64,000 bases of DNA, from NCBI RefSeq assembly GCF_013522705.1, contig NZ_JAAMRE010000009.1, positions 62,001-126,000 on the forward strand, in the 5' to 3' direction. The stretch is from Pseudomonas lurida (GTDB lineage: Bacteria > Pseudomonadota > Gammaproteobacteria > Pseudomonadales > Pseudomonadaceae). Shown in pieces: positions 25,122 to 34,348 of this stretch. The notes below the pieces were generated by a model. The model made no database searches. It was not told where the DNA came from and worked only from the letters and a program-made list of their open reading frames with translations. Within the stretch, counting starts at the first letter, position 1. Each line of letters opens with the position of its first letter. A program made the translations under genes and the position numbers.

Positions 25122-27619
25122 GTCATCAACCCCAGGGTTTTGGCCTTGGCCACGGCCTGGGTGCGCCGCTCCACCCCGAGCTTGCTGTGGATGCGTCGCG
25201 CGTGGGTCTTGACGGTGTGCAGGGAGATAAACAGGCGATCGGCGATTTCCAGGTTGGAATTGCCCAGGGCTATCAACTGCAGCACTTCCAACTCGCGCTG
25301 GCTGAGCGGGTTTTGCACCGTGCCCGGCGTCGACGCCTGCGGCTCCAACCCCAACTCGCTCAGCAGCCCCGGCGAACGCAGGCGCAGTTCGCGAATGGCT
25401 TGCTGCACCTGGCAGCGCGCGGCCAGTTCCAATCCGGTCTGCAGTGAACGACGCGCCAGCCCGGCGTCGCCCAGTTGCCAGGCGACTTCACCCAGCACCA
25501 AGTGCAACTCGGTTTCCAGGCACAGCATGCCGCGCTGATGGGTGGCCTCCAGCAGCGCTTGCAGGCGCGCCAGCGGCTGTTCGGCGCAACCCAGTTTCAC
25601 CTCGGCCAACACCAACAGATATTCAAGACGCGGGATCAGTTCCAGGGTGGCCGGCGGCGCTTGTTTGGCCTGGGGCCCGCGGAAGTGACGCAACACGCGG
25701 CGCAGCGCTTCGACGGTCAACTCGGCACGCCCCTGCTGCAACCAGAAATGCCCGCTGACCAGCAGCAACACTGCGCGGTACACGGTGTCCGGCACCTGGC
25801 GTTGCTGCATCAGCCGTTCCGCCTCGCGCAGTTGAATGAACGCCTGGGCGTAATCGCCACGGTTGGCCGCCAGCAGCGCCAGGCCCAGAAACCCATAAAG
25901 CACGCGCTTGTCCTGACTGTGCAGGCACATCGGCAAGCCTGTCTCGAAACACTCGGCGGCCAGCGCGTCCTGCCCCTGCCGCAGCGCCAGGTGCCCGCGC
26001 CGCAGGGCAATGCGCCCGACCAGCGGGCCGGCCTTGAGCCGCTGCTTGAGCAGCATCGCCTGCATATGTTCGAGCAGGCTCTGGGCCCGGTGCGGCGCGC
26101 CGCGCTGTTCGAGCAATTGGGCGTGATCCAGTTCCAGCAGCGCCTCCAGCAGCAATGAGCCATGGGCACGCGCCAGGCACAATGCTTCGCGGTTCAGGGT
26201 TTGCGCCACGTTCAGCTCACCACGCAACAGGGCTTGCTGGGTGAGCCCTGACAAGCACATCAGGCGCGAAGTCCAGGCACTGTCGGGCAAGGCTTGTAAC
26301 GCTTCGAGGAAATGCGCGCGCGAACGCTCGGCGTCCCCTCCCAAGTGCAGCAACCAGCCCCATTGGGCCTGCCAGCGTGCCAACAAGTGCCGCTGCCGGG
26401 CCGCCGTCGGTTGCGGAGCGAAGCGTGCGAGTTGGTCGATGCACACGGCGGCCTGCTCGAAGCGCCCGGCAAACAGCAGGGCCGCCGTCACCAGCCCCAC
26501 CAACTGGGCCGAACCGAGCATCAGGTCATCGCCATGCTCCGCGTGCAGGCGCAACAGCAGCAACGCGTTCTGCTGGCGGAACAGATCTTCGAAGCTGAAG
26601 TGCTGCAACAGGCTGACCGCCACCTCATATTCTTCGGCCAACAGCGCCTGTTCGAAGGCGGCTTGCCAGTCCTGCTCGGCGGTGAACCATTGGCAGGCGC
26701 GACGGTGCCACGAGCGCTTGGTCGGCCAGGGTTCGTCGCGCATCAGACGCGCCAGGGGCGGAAAAACCTGCAGCCAGTCGGTGTCTTCCCACGGCTGGAT
26801 AAAGGCGCCAAGGGCCAGCAGATCGCGCAGGTACTGATCGCCGTCGCCGGCCCCGAACAGGTGTTCGCACAGCCCTGTATTGAAGCGCGGCAGATGGGCC
26901 AGCACGCGCCAGGCGTCGGCCAGTTCGGGCGGCAGCACGCTGAACAGTTCGTGTTGCAGGTAGTCGAGCAGGGTTTTGTCGGGGTGCCCGTCGCCCAGCA
27001 GCGCGATGCGTACACCGGCGCACCAGCCGGCGCTGAACTGCAGCACGTCCTCGACGGACTGCCCTGGCGCATGGCAGAGCAGCGCCTGGATTTCCCCGGC
27101 GCGCAACGCCAGTTCCGCACCGCATTCGAGCAATTCATCGTCGAGCAGCAACCGCGGCCAGTTGCACGCCGGCCGCCGCCGCGCGCCCAGCCACCAGGTC
27201 AGCGCCGGGCTGCCGGCGGTGAGCAGGCGGTCGAGCAAGGCATCGGTCTCGGGCATGGGCCAGCGGCAGAAATCATCAAGGAACAACCACGCCGGAGCCT
27301 GCCAGCGGCTCAAGTCCTGCAGCAGTGTGGCTTCATCGGTAAAGGGCATGCCAAGGGTATGCGCCAGGCGCTGGCACAATTGGAAGGGGCTGAGGGCCAC
27401 GCCATTGAGGGGCAACCAGTACACCTGACACCCCACGGGCGCCTGCAACGCACATTCGGCGAGCAACGCGCTCTTGCCGCTGCCGCCAGGCGCACACAAC
27501 AACCTGACCCGCGCCACAGACGCCAGCAACGGCTCGGCCAGGCGTGGGCGCAGCAGATGATGGGCGGACAGCCGAGGCATGAATCCAGGACGGTCCAGGC
27601 AGCGAGTCATGGCGGTCAT
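25118..27619 (-). CDS. MalT-like LuxR-family ATP-dependent regulator
   Basis: At 833 aa this has the architecture of large ATP-binding LuxR (LAL/MalT) regulators. The P-loop is LLCAPGGSGKSALL (about 40-53) and the Walker B-like segment is AWLFLDDF. A long TPR-like helical middle follows. The C-terminal LuxR helix-turn-helix is LSQRELEVLQLIALGNSNLEIADRLFISLHTVKTH. These proteins bind an inducer and activate nearby catabolic or transport genes. The next genes upstream (DUF1329, DUF1302) lie on the same strand 150 bp away and are plausible targets. A REP palindrome lies between them. Confidence 0.88.
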   Translation of the reverse strand: MTAMTRCLDRPGFMPRLSAHHLLRPRLAEPLLASVARVRLLCAPGGSGKSALLAECALQAPVGCQVYWLPLNGVALSPFQLCQRLAHTLGMPFTDEATLLQDLSRWQAPAWLFLDDFCRWPMPETDALLDRLLTAGSPALTWWLGARRRPACNWPRLLLDDELLECGAELALRAGEIQALLCHAPGQSVEDVLQFSAGWCAGVRIALLGDGHPDKTLLDYLQHELFSVLPPELADAWRVLAHLPRFNTGLCEHLFGAGDGDQYLRDLLALGAFIQPWEDTDWLQVFPPLARLMRDEPWPTKRSWHRRACQWFTAEQDWQAAFEQALLAEEYEVAVSLLQHFSFEDLFRQQNALLLLRLHAEHGDDLMLGSAQLVGLVTAALLFAGRFEQAAVCIDQLARFAPQPTAARQRHLLARWQAQWGWLLHLGGDAERSRAHFLEALQALPDSAWTSRLMCLSGLTQQALLRGELNVAQTLNREALCLARAHGSLLLEALLELDHAQLLEQRGAPHRAQSLLEHMQAMLLKQRLKAGPLVGRIALRRGHLALRQGQDALAAECFETGLPMCLHSQDKRVLYGFLGLALLAANRGDYAQAFIQLREAERLMQQRQVPDTVYRAVLLLVSGHFWLQQGRAELTVEALRRVLRHFRGPQAKQAPPATLELIPRLEYLLVLAEVKLGCAEQPLARLQALLEATHQRGMLCLETELHLVLGEVAWQLGDAGLARRSLQTGLELAARCQVQQAIRELRLRSPGLLSELGLEPQASTPGTVQNPLSQRELEVLQLIALGNSNLEIADRLFISLHTVKTHARRIHSKLGVERRTQAVAKAKTLGLMT

Positions 27620-27730
27620 TGCTGCATCCTGCGTTTTTATTGTTATGCAACCTGACGCTTACCCTAGACCTGTGACGGGCGATAGTTGAAGAAGTATTCA
27701 GCAGGGTGATTGAAGGCCATGCACAAAACC

Positions 27731-27764
27731 CAATGTGGGAGGGGGCTAGCCTCCTCCCACCTTT
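27731..27764. repeat. REP-type palindrome
   Basis: AATGTGGGAGGGGGCTAGCC faces CTCCTCCCAC with small mismatches. It is the same family as the perfect copy at 23095-23128 and sits between the DUF1329 gene and the MalT-like gene. Confidence 0.65.
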
Positions 27765-27773
27765 GATCAGGGA

Positions 27774-29132
27774 TCAGCGCACGCCTTCCGCCCGCAACGC
27801 CGCCGGCGTGTAGTCCGCCGCCTTGGCCGCAAACCCGAACACGAAGCTGCTCTTCTCCTCGTTTTTCATCCCCAGCGCGATATAACGCCCGGCGATCAAG
27901 TCATACAGGGTCTCCACGGTGTACGCCGGCACCTGATGGTCGTAGTAGAACTGTGAATGGCCTTCGGCGACCCGCCACAGTTGGCCACGACCGTCATAGT
28001 GATCCACCAGCGCGACTTGCCAGCTGTCCTCGTCGATGTACATGTGGCGCTTGGCATAGATGTGCCGCTCGCTCGGTTTGACCGTGCCGACCACTTCCCA
28101 CACGCGGTGCAGCTCGTAGCGGGTCAAATCCTGATTAATGTGGCCGGCCTTGATGATGTCGTCGTACTTGAGCGACGGCGAGTCGAGCTTGTAGCTGTTA
28201 TAGGGGATGTACATCTCTTTCTTGCCCACCAGCTTCCAGTCATAACGGTCGGGCGCACCGGAGAACATGTCGAAGTTGTCGGTGGTGCGCAGGCCGTCCG
28301 ACGCGGTGCCCGGCCCGTCATAGGACACCTGCGGGGCACGCCGTACGCGGCGCTGACCGGCGTTGTAGATCCACGCCAGGCGCGGCTCCTTCACCTGGTC
28401 GAGGGTTTCGTGCACCAGCAGCACGTTGCCCGCCAGGCGCGCCGGCGCGGTGACCGATTGCTTGAAGTAACTCAACACGTTGGCCGCCTTGGCCGGGTCA
28501 ATATCCGGGATGGCCTGGGGCACCGCCACTTCTTCCTCGAAGCGGATCGGCGTGTAGCTGCCGTTGGTCTGTGGGGTGGCCTGGGTGATGATGCGGCGCA
28601 GGTTGCCGCCGTGGTAGCGGGTGATGTGGTTCCACAGCACTTCCACGCCGTTCTTGGGAATCGGGAATGCGTAGTAGCGATTGCCGGTGAAGTTCTCCAG
28701 GCCATTGCCGTCGTTGATCGCCTTGACGTTCAGCGCGCTGCGCTTGATTGACTCGTAGATATCCGGCGGCAGGTTGACCGTACGGTGGCTGGGGTAGACC
28801 GGGATCTTGTAGGTCTCGGGGTAGCGCTTGAACATCGCCACCTGGCCGTCGGAGAGTTTGTCCTTGTACTTGTCCACCGTGGCGGCGGTGATCACGAACA
28901 GCGGTTTTTCACTGGCGAATGGGTCGGCGAGGAAGCCTTTGCTGTCCACCGCGCCGGCGTTTTTAGGGATGCCGCCGGTCCAGGCGGGGATAGAGCCATC
29001 GGCGTTACCGGCCTTCTCGGCACCCACCGGGGTGAGGGTGGTACCAAGCTTGGCGGCCTCTTCCGGGGAAACCGCTGCCCATACGTTGGCGGCCAACAGG
29101 CTGAGGGCCAACACTGCAATTGTCTTACGCAT
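27774..29132 (-). CDS. DUF1329 outer-membrane-associated protein
   Basis: The 452-aa protein begins with a clear Sec signal peptide (MRKTIAVLALSLLAANVWA). The mature part fits the DUF1329 family, distantly related to LolA/LolB-type lipid carriers, with repeated aromatic strands (YNAGQRRVRRAPQVSYDGP, PYNSYKLDSP). In pseudomonads this family is almost always paired with a DUF1302 protein, as here 26 bp upstream. Such pairs often sit with catabolism of hydrophobic substrates. A role in moving a lipid-like substrate across the envelope is plausible, but the substrate is unknown. Confidence 0.87.
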   Translation of the reverse strand: MRKTIAVLALSLLAANVWAAVSPEEAAKLGTTLTPVGAEKAGNADGSIPAWTGGIPKNAGAVDSKGFLADPFASEKPLFVITAATVDKYKDKLSDGQVAMFKRYPETYKIPVYPSHRTVNLPPDIYESIKRSALNVKAINDGNGLENFTGNRYYAFPIPKNGVEVLWNHITRYHGGNLRRIITQATPQTNGSYTPIRFEEEVAVPQAIPDIDPAKAANVLSYFKQSVTAPARLAGNVLLVHETLDQVKEPRLAWIYNAGQRRVRRAPQVSYDGPGTASDGLRTTDNFDMFSGAPDRYDWKLVGKKEMYIPYNSYKLDSPSLKYDDIIKAGHINQDLTRYELHRVWEVVGTVKPSERHIYAKRHMYIDEDSWQVALVDHYDGRGQLWRVAEGHSQFYYDHQVPAYTVETLYDLIAGRYIALGMKNEEKSSFVFGFAAKAADYTPAALRAEGVR

Positions 29133-29158
29133 ACGTTCTTGTCCTTCTTTAAGCCAAA

Positions 29159-30949
29159 TCAGAAGTTCACGCCGAAGCTGAGGGCGAGGAAGTCACGGTC
29201 GGTCAGGGTGTTGTAGTCGCCGCCGAAGAAGTCGGTGTAACTGAGGCTGGCGGTGTAGGTGCTGCGGTAGTCGGCATCGACGCCCACGCTGATGGCCTTG
29301 GCGCCTTTGTTGAACAGCCCGTTGGGGCCGTAGCCGGCAACGTCATGGGACCAGGACAGGTTGGGCTTGAGGTTCACCCCGGCGATCGCGTTGTTGTAGT
29401 CCAGGATTGCCCGCGCGCGGTACCCCCAGGACGTGGATGTAACGAAACCGTCGGTATCGCCCTGGAATCCGTAAGCGCCGTACACCGAGTCGCGGCCGTA
29501 ACGCAGCTTGGATTTATCTTCCAGGCCGGCCACGTGGACAACAGCGGCTTCGCCCACTACGGTCAGCCGTTCGGCGCCCAGCACCTGGTCGAAGAACTGG
29601 GTCATGGAGCTCTGGATCTGGGTGATTTCCTTGCGACGGTAGCCGGTATTGTCATCCCCGAAGTTGCTGCGTATCGGCGAGGCCGCTTGCCCGGCGACCG
29701 GGTTGATCAAGGCCAGGGTCAGGTCGGTGGTGTTCAGTTGCACCGGCGCATTCGGTCGGTAGCTGATTTCCCCGGTCCAGGCCGTGCCGGTGGGCAAGGT
29801 CGTGGAGAAACTGGCACCGAACAGGCGGATGTCTTCCGGGTAGTCGAGGTAGTACTGGCCACGACCGAGCATCACGCTCTGCACCAGGCCTGCGCCTGAG
29901 CCGGGAGCCAGGCGATTGGCGGCGCCGGCGATGGCACCGAGGGTGGCCAGGCTGGTGTTGTTGGTGATAGTGCCCACGGTCGGCGTACGACTGTGGTAGT
30001 TCATGAAGTACAGGCCGTACTCGGTGTCGTCGCCCAGCCAGCGCAACGCGGCGCCGAACTGGCCGGAATCCCGCGCATCGCGGTCGCCGGCACGCCGCAC
30101 GATCACGCCTTCGTTGACCACGCCAAAGCCTTGCCCGAACGCCGCCGCAACAGGTTGCAACGGGCGAATGGCGGGGTTGCCGACGGTGTAATTATTGGTG
30201 CAACCGTCCGCCGCCACGTCGCCGCCGAAGAAAGTGCCGCAGTTATCCAGCACGGTCTGGTCCCATTCCAGCTGATAGAAGCCTTCCACCGTGAGTTGAT
30301 TGGTCAGGCTCTGGGAAGCGAACAGCATATTCACCGGGATCAGGCCTTCCTTGATCTCGGCGCCCGGCCGACGGAATGCCGAGACGTCGATCGGGTTGAT
30401 GCTGTTGATGGAGTTGCCGATGAAAGTGCTTTCGCCCCAGCTGACCACCTGCTTGCCGGCGCGCACGGTACCCGGCAGGTCGCCCAGGGAATAGTTGTGG
30501 TAGACGAACGCGTCGAGGATCTCTGCGCCGCTGGATTTGGCGCCTTCCTTACGGTTGTGGTCGCTGATTGGCTTGAATTCGCGGTCTTCGTCCTTGAGCT
30601 CGAAGTCATACCAGTACTTGCCGCGCACGAACACGCCGGTATCGCCGTACTTCAGTTCGAGGTCGTGCAGCCCTTTGAAGATTTTGGAGAAGGTCTCGCC
30701 CTTCTTGAAATTGAGGCGTCCGTCATCCCCCGTGGAAGCCTGGCCCGTACCGCCGTTGACGGTGCCGACCAGTTTCTTGTCGGCGTCGCGCATACCCCAG
30801 CTCGACCCCACCGACAACGACGAATCGAATTGCCCTTCGATCTCGCCAATGTTGAACGAAACAGCCTGCGCGTGGGCACAGCAACCCAACGCAACCGCAG
30901 CGGCCAGCGCCTGTGGCGTGAAGATGGCGCGCATTGTTGTTTTTGTCAT
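29159..30949 (-). CDS. DUF1302 outer-membrane beta-barrel protein
   Basis: The start at 30949 (MTKTTMRAIF) yields a 596-aa protein with a signal peptide ending near AHAQA. The body has alternating hydrophobic strands and a terminal Phe (SLSFGVNF), the mark of an outer-membrane barrel. The mature N-terminus VSFNIGEIEGQFDSSLSVGSSWGMRD is typical of DUF1302. It forms an operon with DUF1329. An uptake channel or scaffold for hydrophobic compounds is the usual proposal. The longer upstream frame is not used: it lacks a signal. Confidence 0.88.
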   Translation of the reverse strand: MTKTTMRAIFTPQALAAAVALGCCAHAQAVSFNIGEIEGQFDSSLSVGSSWGMRDADKKLVGTVNGGTGQASTGDDGRLNFKKGETFSKIFKGLHDLELKYGDTGVFVRGKYWYDFELKDEDREFKPISDHNRKEGAKSSGAEILDAFVYHNYSLGDLPGTVRAGKQVVSWGESTFIGNSINSINPIDVSAFRRPGAEIKEGLIPVNMLFASQSLTNQLTVEGFYQLEWDQTVLDNCGTFFGGDVAADGCTNNYTVGNPAIRPLQPVAAAFGQGFGVVNEGVIVRRAGDRDARDSGQFGAALRWLGDDTEYGLYFMNYHSRTPTVGTITNNTSLATLGAIAGAANRLAPGSGAGLVQSVMLGRGQYYLDYPEDIRLFGASFSTTLPTGTAWTGEISYRPNAPVQLNTTDLTLALINPVAGQAASPIRSNFGDDNTGYRRKEITQIQSSMTQFFDQVLGAERLTVVGEAAVVHVAGLEDKSKLRYGRDSVYGAYGFQGDTDGFVTSTSWGYRARAILDYNNAIAGVNLKPNLSWSHDVAGYGPNGLFNKGAKAISVGVDADYRSTYTASLSYTDFFGGDYNTLTDRDFLALSFGVNF

Positions 30950-31338
30950 GCGTCTTCCCCGGTGAGTGACAGAAGGCCCCACCCTACTGCCGCGCGTCAG
31001 GAGCGATAAGCGCACCAAGGAGGGATTCGTGCTGTCGCTCGAAAGGATGACAGGCCGCTCTGGCTGGGGTGCGGGCGGGGGCATGCGCAGGGTGGATGGA
31101 GGGTTATCAAAAGCATGGATGGCGCCATGGACTGTTGCCGGATCGGTAACAGTCCTTGTCCTGAAGCGCTATTACTCATCTTGTTACAACCAGCTATTCT
31201 TGTCGGGCTTTCAGGGCAAACCGCCCGCTTCCAAGTTTGGAAGACAAGCTGAGCTTCAATGGATTGATGTGTTTTTTCAATCCGTTACCGGTGTTCACTG
31301 ACGTTGATTTGTTGCTCCTTGATCAAACGTCTTACTTC

Positions 31339-31366
31339 GGCCGCTGCCTTTGCAGCGGCCTTTTTT
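31339..31366 (+). terminator. Strong intrinsic terminator without an obvious gene
   Basis: GGCCGCTGC (31339-31347) and GCAGCGGCC (31352-31360) form a perfect 9-bp stem with a CTTT loop, followed by six T. It points to plus-strand transcription, yet no plus-strand gene lies upstream until the AraC gene ending at 25121. Confidence 0.8.
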
Positions 31367-31380
31367 ATGCCTGAAATAAA

Positions 31381-31403
31381 ACGGGGCGCCATCAGCGCCC
31401 CGT
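31381..31403 (-). terminator. Terminator of the SDR gene
   Basis: ACGGGGCGC (31381-31389) and GCGCCCCGT (31395-31403) are perfect 9-bp arms. On the minus strand they are followed by TTTATTT, shortly after the SDR stop at 31430. Confidence 0.8.
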
Positions 31404-31429
31404 AGGATTGACCCGCGTTCAGACAACGA

Positions 31430-32341
31430 TCACAGGCTGTATTTCTGCAAGTTAGCCATCATCTCCTTCAACGCCTCGATAGTGTCCTTGGGGTGGGCGG
31501 CGCCTTCGAAGTCGCAGATCTGCGCCCAATGCGCCGCCACGTCGTCCGGCGAAAACCCGACCTCGGGGTCGAAGCCCACGCCCAGGCTGCGCTCCCAGCG
31601 GGTCTTGCCGATCCAGCCGCCGCCGACTTCGAACAGCCCCGAGGTTTCCTGGCAGGCTTCACTGCCCAGGTACACCACCAGCGGACTGACCAGCTCCGGC
31701 TTGAGGCGCTCGAACACTTGCGGCGGAATCAGGCCTTCGGTCATGCGTGTGGCGCCAGTGGGGGCGATGGCGTTGACCAGGATGTTGTTCTTGCGGCCTT
31801 CCAGCGCCAGGGTGCGGGTCAGGCCGTAGAGGCCAAGCTTGGCCATGCCGTAGTTGGACTGACCGAAATTGCCGTAGATGCCCGAGGTGGACGCGGTGAA
31901 GATCACCCGGCCATAACTTTGCTCACGCAGATGAGGCCAGGCGGCGCGGGTGACTTTGTAGGCACCTTCGACATGCACCCGGTAAACCATGTCCCAGTCG
32001 CTGTCGTCCATTTTATGAAAGGTCTTGTCCCGCAGGATGCCGGCGTTGTTGACCACCACGTCGATACGGCCGAACGCATCGAGAGCGTTGTGCACGATCT
32101 TGTCACCGTCGGTGACAGAATCATGGTTGGCCTCGGCGATTCCGCCGGCCGCCCGGATCTCGGCCACTACGCGGTCAGCGGCCGACGCGCTGGCGCCCTC
32201 GCCCTGGGTGGAGCCGCCGAGATCGTTGACCAGCACCTTGGCGCCATGCCGGGCGAATAACAGCGCATGGGCACGGCCCAAGCCGCCGCCGGCACCGGTG
32301 ACGATCACGACCTTATCCTGGAACTGCACTGACTCACTCAT
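31430..32341 (-). CDS. Short-chain dehydrogenase, MFE-2-like 3-hydroxyacyl-CoA dehydrogenase type
   Basis: The 303-aa protein has the NAD(P)-binding TGAGGGLGRAHA, NNAGI, and the catalytic Ser-Tyr-Lys in TASTSGIYGNFGQSNYGMAK. The extended coenzyme loop (VNDLGGSTQGEG) and overall form match the dehydrogenase part of eukaryotic-type multifunctional enzyme 2. It probably oxidises a 3-hydroxyacyl-CoA. It has its own terminator. The alpha/beta hydrolase gene ends 140 bp upstream on the same strand, so they may share a pathway. Confidence 0.85.
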   Translation of the reverse strand: MSESVQFQDKVVIVTGAGGGLGRAHALLFARHGAKVLVNDLGGSTQGEGASASAADRVVAEIRAAGGIAEANHDSVTDGDKIVHNALDAFGRIDVVVNNAGILRDKTFHKMDDSDWDMVYRVHVEGAYKVTRAAWPHLREQSYGRVIFTASTSGIYGNFGQSNYGMAKLGLYGLTRTLALEGRKNNILVNAIAPTGATRMTEGLIPPQVFERLKPELVSPLVVYLGSEACQETSGLFEVGGGWIGKTRWERSLGVGFDPEVGFSPDDVAAHWAQICDFEGAAHPKDTIEALKEMMANLQKYSL

Positions 32342-32483
32342 ACCGAACTCCTAGGGCGACAATGGGAATGGCTGGAGTGTCAGGCACAGGGCCTTTGGTC
32401 ACAATAACTACGGTCGCGGCTGAATGGTGCGCGATAAGGCACGGGGATAATCGCCGCGCGCCTGCGGCAACAAGCGATGCCGC

Positions 32484-33386
32484 TCAGGAATAAGCCACCT
32501 GCGACGCCGGCCGCCCGATTCGATCGCGAAACGCCAGGTAGTGCTTGAGCACCTGCACCGGCGCTTCGATCTGCGGGTAATGGCCGATATTGGCCAGCAG
32601 CACCGTGTCGGCATTCGGCACCAACTGCTGGTAGCGCGCCACCATATGGGCCCCGGAAATCGGGTCGATCTCGCCATCGATCACCCGCAGCGGCACGTCA
32701 CCGCCCTGCATGGCCTGCACCCAGCGCTCGCGCAGGCGTCGGCGCTGGGGGATGTAGGAAATCAACTTGTGCAGGATGCGCGGGCCGTCGTTGCAACTGA
32801 TCAGGCTCCAGAAGTCATCCAGGGCGCTTTCGCTGGGGCGGGTAGCGGGCCCGAAAATCTGGCTGAAGCTTTTGGACAAGGCATTGCGCCCGAAGGCCCG
32901 CCCGATCATCCAGCCCAGGGGGCTGAGCAACAGTTTTTGCACCAGCGCCGGGCGATGGGTTTCCGGGAACAGGCCGCCGTTGAGAAACACACAGCTGGCC
33001 ATCTGGAACCGGCCTTCATAGTGCCGCGCCAACAATTCCTGAGCGACGCTGTCGCCATAGTCGTGGGCCAACACATGCACCGGCGGCTGCACACGCAGGT
33101 GTTCAAGCAGGGCCTGCTGCAAGTCCGCCTGTTCCAGCAGGCAGTAGCCATGGTCCAGGGGCTTGGCCGAATCGCCGAAACCGAGCATGTCGCAGGCAAT
33201 CACCAGATAGCGCTGGGTCAGGGCTTGCCACAGGTAATGCCAGTCCCAGCTGGCCGTGGGAAAACCGTGGAGCAGCAACAGCGGTTCACCCTGGCCCGCT
33301 ACCCAGTAACGGATGGTGTGGCCATGAAAGTCGAAATCCTGGCCACGCTTGCGCCAGGCTCGAAGCGGGATCTCGGCGATTGGCAT
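32484..33386 (-). CDS. Alpha/beta hydrolase, haloalkane dehalogenase / epoxide hydrolase-like
   Basis: The nucleophile elbow is AHDYGDS, with Asp rather than Ser at the nucleophile position, as in haloalkane dehalogenases and epoxide hydrolases. The oxyanion segment HGFPTASWDW, the acid in DGEIDPISG and the catalytic His in NIGHYPQIEAP complete the set. The 300-aa length is ordinary. Its start overlaps the stop of the class II aldolase gene (TGATG), so the two are co-translated. The natural substrate is unknown. Confidence 0.82.
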   Translation of the reverse strand: MPIAEIPLRAWRKRGQDFDFHGHTIRYWVAGQGEPLLLLHGFPTASWDWHYLWQALTQRYLVIACDMLGFGDSAKPLDHGYCLLEQADLQQALLEHLRVQPPVHVLAHDYGDSVAQELLARHYEGRFQMASCVFLNGGLFPETHRPALVQKLLLSPLGWMIGRAFGRNALSKSFSQIFGPATRPSESALDDFWSLISCNDGPRILHKLISYIPQRRRLRERWVQAMQGGDVPLRVIDGEIDPISGAHMVARYQQLVPNADTVLLANIGHYPQIEAPVQVLKHYLAFRDRIGRPASQVAYS

Positions 33387-34168
33387 CAGGTTTCATACCC
33401 AGGGTTTTGGTGGTCCAACTTACGCAGCAACGCCGGCCAGGCCAGCGCGCCGCCCATGCCTTGGGCACTTTTGGTAACAGCCGCGCCCATGGCCTTGGCT
33501 CCGGCGAGAATCTGCGGCTCGATGCTGATCAACTCGGCACCGCCGGTTTGCGCCAGCACCTGGATTTCACAGGCGCGCTGGAAGATAAACATCATCAGAA
33601 AAGTGTCGGCGATGCTGGCACCGCAGGTGAGCAGGCCATGGTTGTGCAGCAGGAGGAACTGGTTGTCGCCCAGGTCGGCCTGCAGGCGGGCCTTTTCCTC
33701 GTGGTTCAGCGCGACGCCCTCGTAAGCGTGGCAGGCCAGGCTGGAGAGCACAAAGATCGATTGCTGGCTGATGGGCAGCACGCCCTGCTTCTGCGCGGCC
33801 ACCGCGACCCCGGCGGCAGTGTGAGTGTGCAGCACGCAGGTCACATCATGGCGCACTTCATGGATGGCGCTGTGGATGGTGTAGCCGGCCGGGTTGATCT
33901 CATGGGGGCTGTCCATCAGTTTGTTGCCGGCCTGGTCGACCTTGACCAGGCTCGACGCGGTGATCTCATGGAACATCAGGCCGTAGGGGTTGATCAGGAA
34001 ATCGTCGGTGCCGGGCACTTTGGCTGAGATATGGGTGAAGATCAGATCGTCCCATCCATGCATCGCCACCAGGCGATAGCACGCGGCGAGGTCGACGCGT
34101 GCCTGCCACTCGGCAGCGCTGACCTGGGCCTGGACATTCTGTGGGGATACAACCGGGGCTAGGCTCAC
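33386..34168 (-). CDS. Class II aldolase / adducin family protein
   Basis: This 260-aa protein has the zinc-binding His residues of class II aldolases in VLHTHTAAG and LLHNHGLL, plus ISAKVPGTDDFLINPYGLMF near the N-terminus. Members split or epimerise sugar phosphates or related aldols. Bacterial members of this adducin-like branch act on varied substrates, so the reaction is open. It is the first gene of a two-gene unit with the overlapping hydrolase. A GTACG/CGTAC palindrome lies about 105 bp upstream. Confidence 0.82.
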   Translation of the reverse strand: MSLAPVVSPQNVQAQVSAAEWQARVDLAACYRLVAMHGWDDLIFTHISAKVPGTDDFLINPYGLMFHEITASSLVKVDQAGNKLMDSPHEINPAGYTIHSAIHEVRHDVTCVLHTHTAAGVAVAAQKQGVLPISQQSIFVLSSLACHAYEGVALNHEEKARLQADLGDNQFLLLHNHGLLTCGASIADTFLMMFIFQRACEIQVLAQTGGAELISIEPQILAGAKAMGAAVTKSAQGMGGALAWPALLRKLDHQNPGYET

Positions 34169-34271
34169 GGTGATGACCTCCTGGACGCACGTTCTTATTG
34201 TTCTAAGGGTTGGGCCAGTCTAGTCAGACACCCTGGCCGGCGGAGTCGCCTTGGCAGCCAGCTTGATGACT

Positions 34272-34286
34272 GTACGAGTCACGTAC
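34272..34286. promoter_or_regulatory. Palindromic operator candidate upstream of the aldolase gene
   Basis: GTACG (34272-34276) and CGTAC (34282-34286... within the 15-base site) face each other across AGTCA. The site lies about 105 bp upstream of the aldolase start in a 180-bp gap. The regulator is unknown. Confidence 0.3.
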
Positions 34287-34308
34287 TGAGAATAGTAGAA
34301 ATCCATAC

Positions 34309-34334
34309 AAGCGCCCCCGGAACGATGGGCGCTT
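34309..34334 (-). terminator. Hairpin after the flavodoxin gene
   Basis: AAGCGCCC (34309-34316) and GGGCGCTT (34327-34334) are perfect 8-bp arms located 15 bp after the flavodoxin stop on the minus strand. The following sequence is only moderately T-rich, so it is a probable rather than certain terminator. Confidence 0.55.
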
Positions 34335-34348
34335 GGGTGTCGACCCGA

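Larger units (their letters stand above)
30950..31429. other. Intergenic region with an orphan plus-strand terminator
   Basis: This 480-bp gap carries the upstream region of the DUF1302 operon, the orphan plus-strand hairpin at 31339-31366 and the SDR terminator at 31381-31403. I see no protein gene. The stretch 31150-31366 is AT-richer than the flanks and could encode a small RNA ending at the orphan terminator. Confidence 0.45.
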
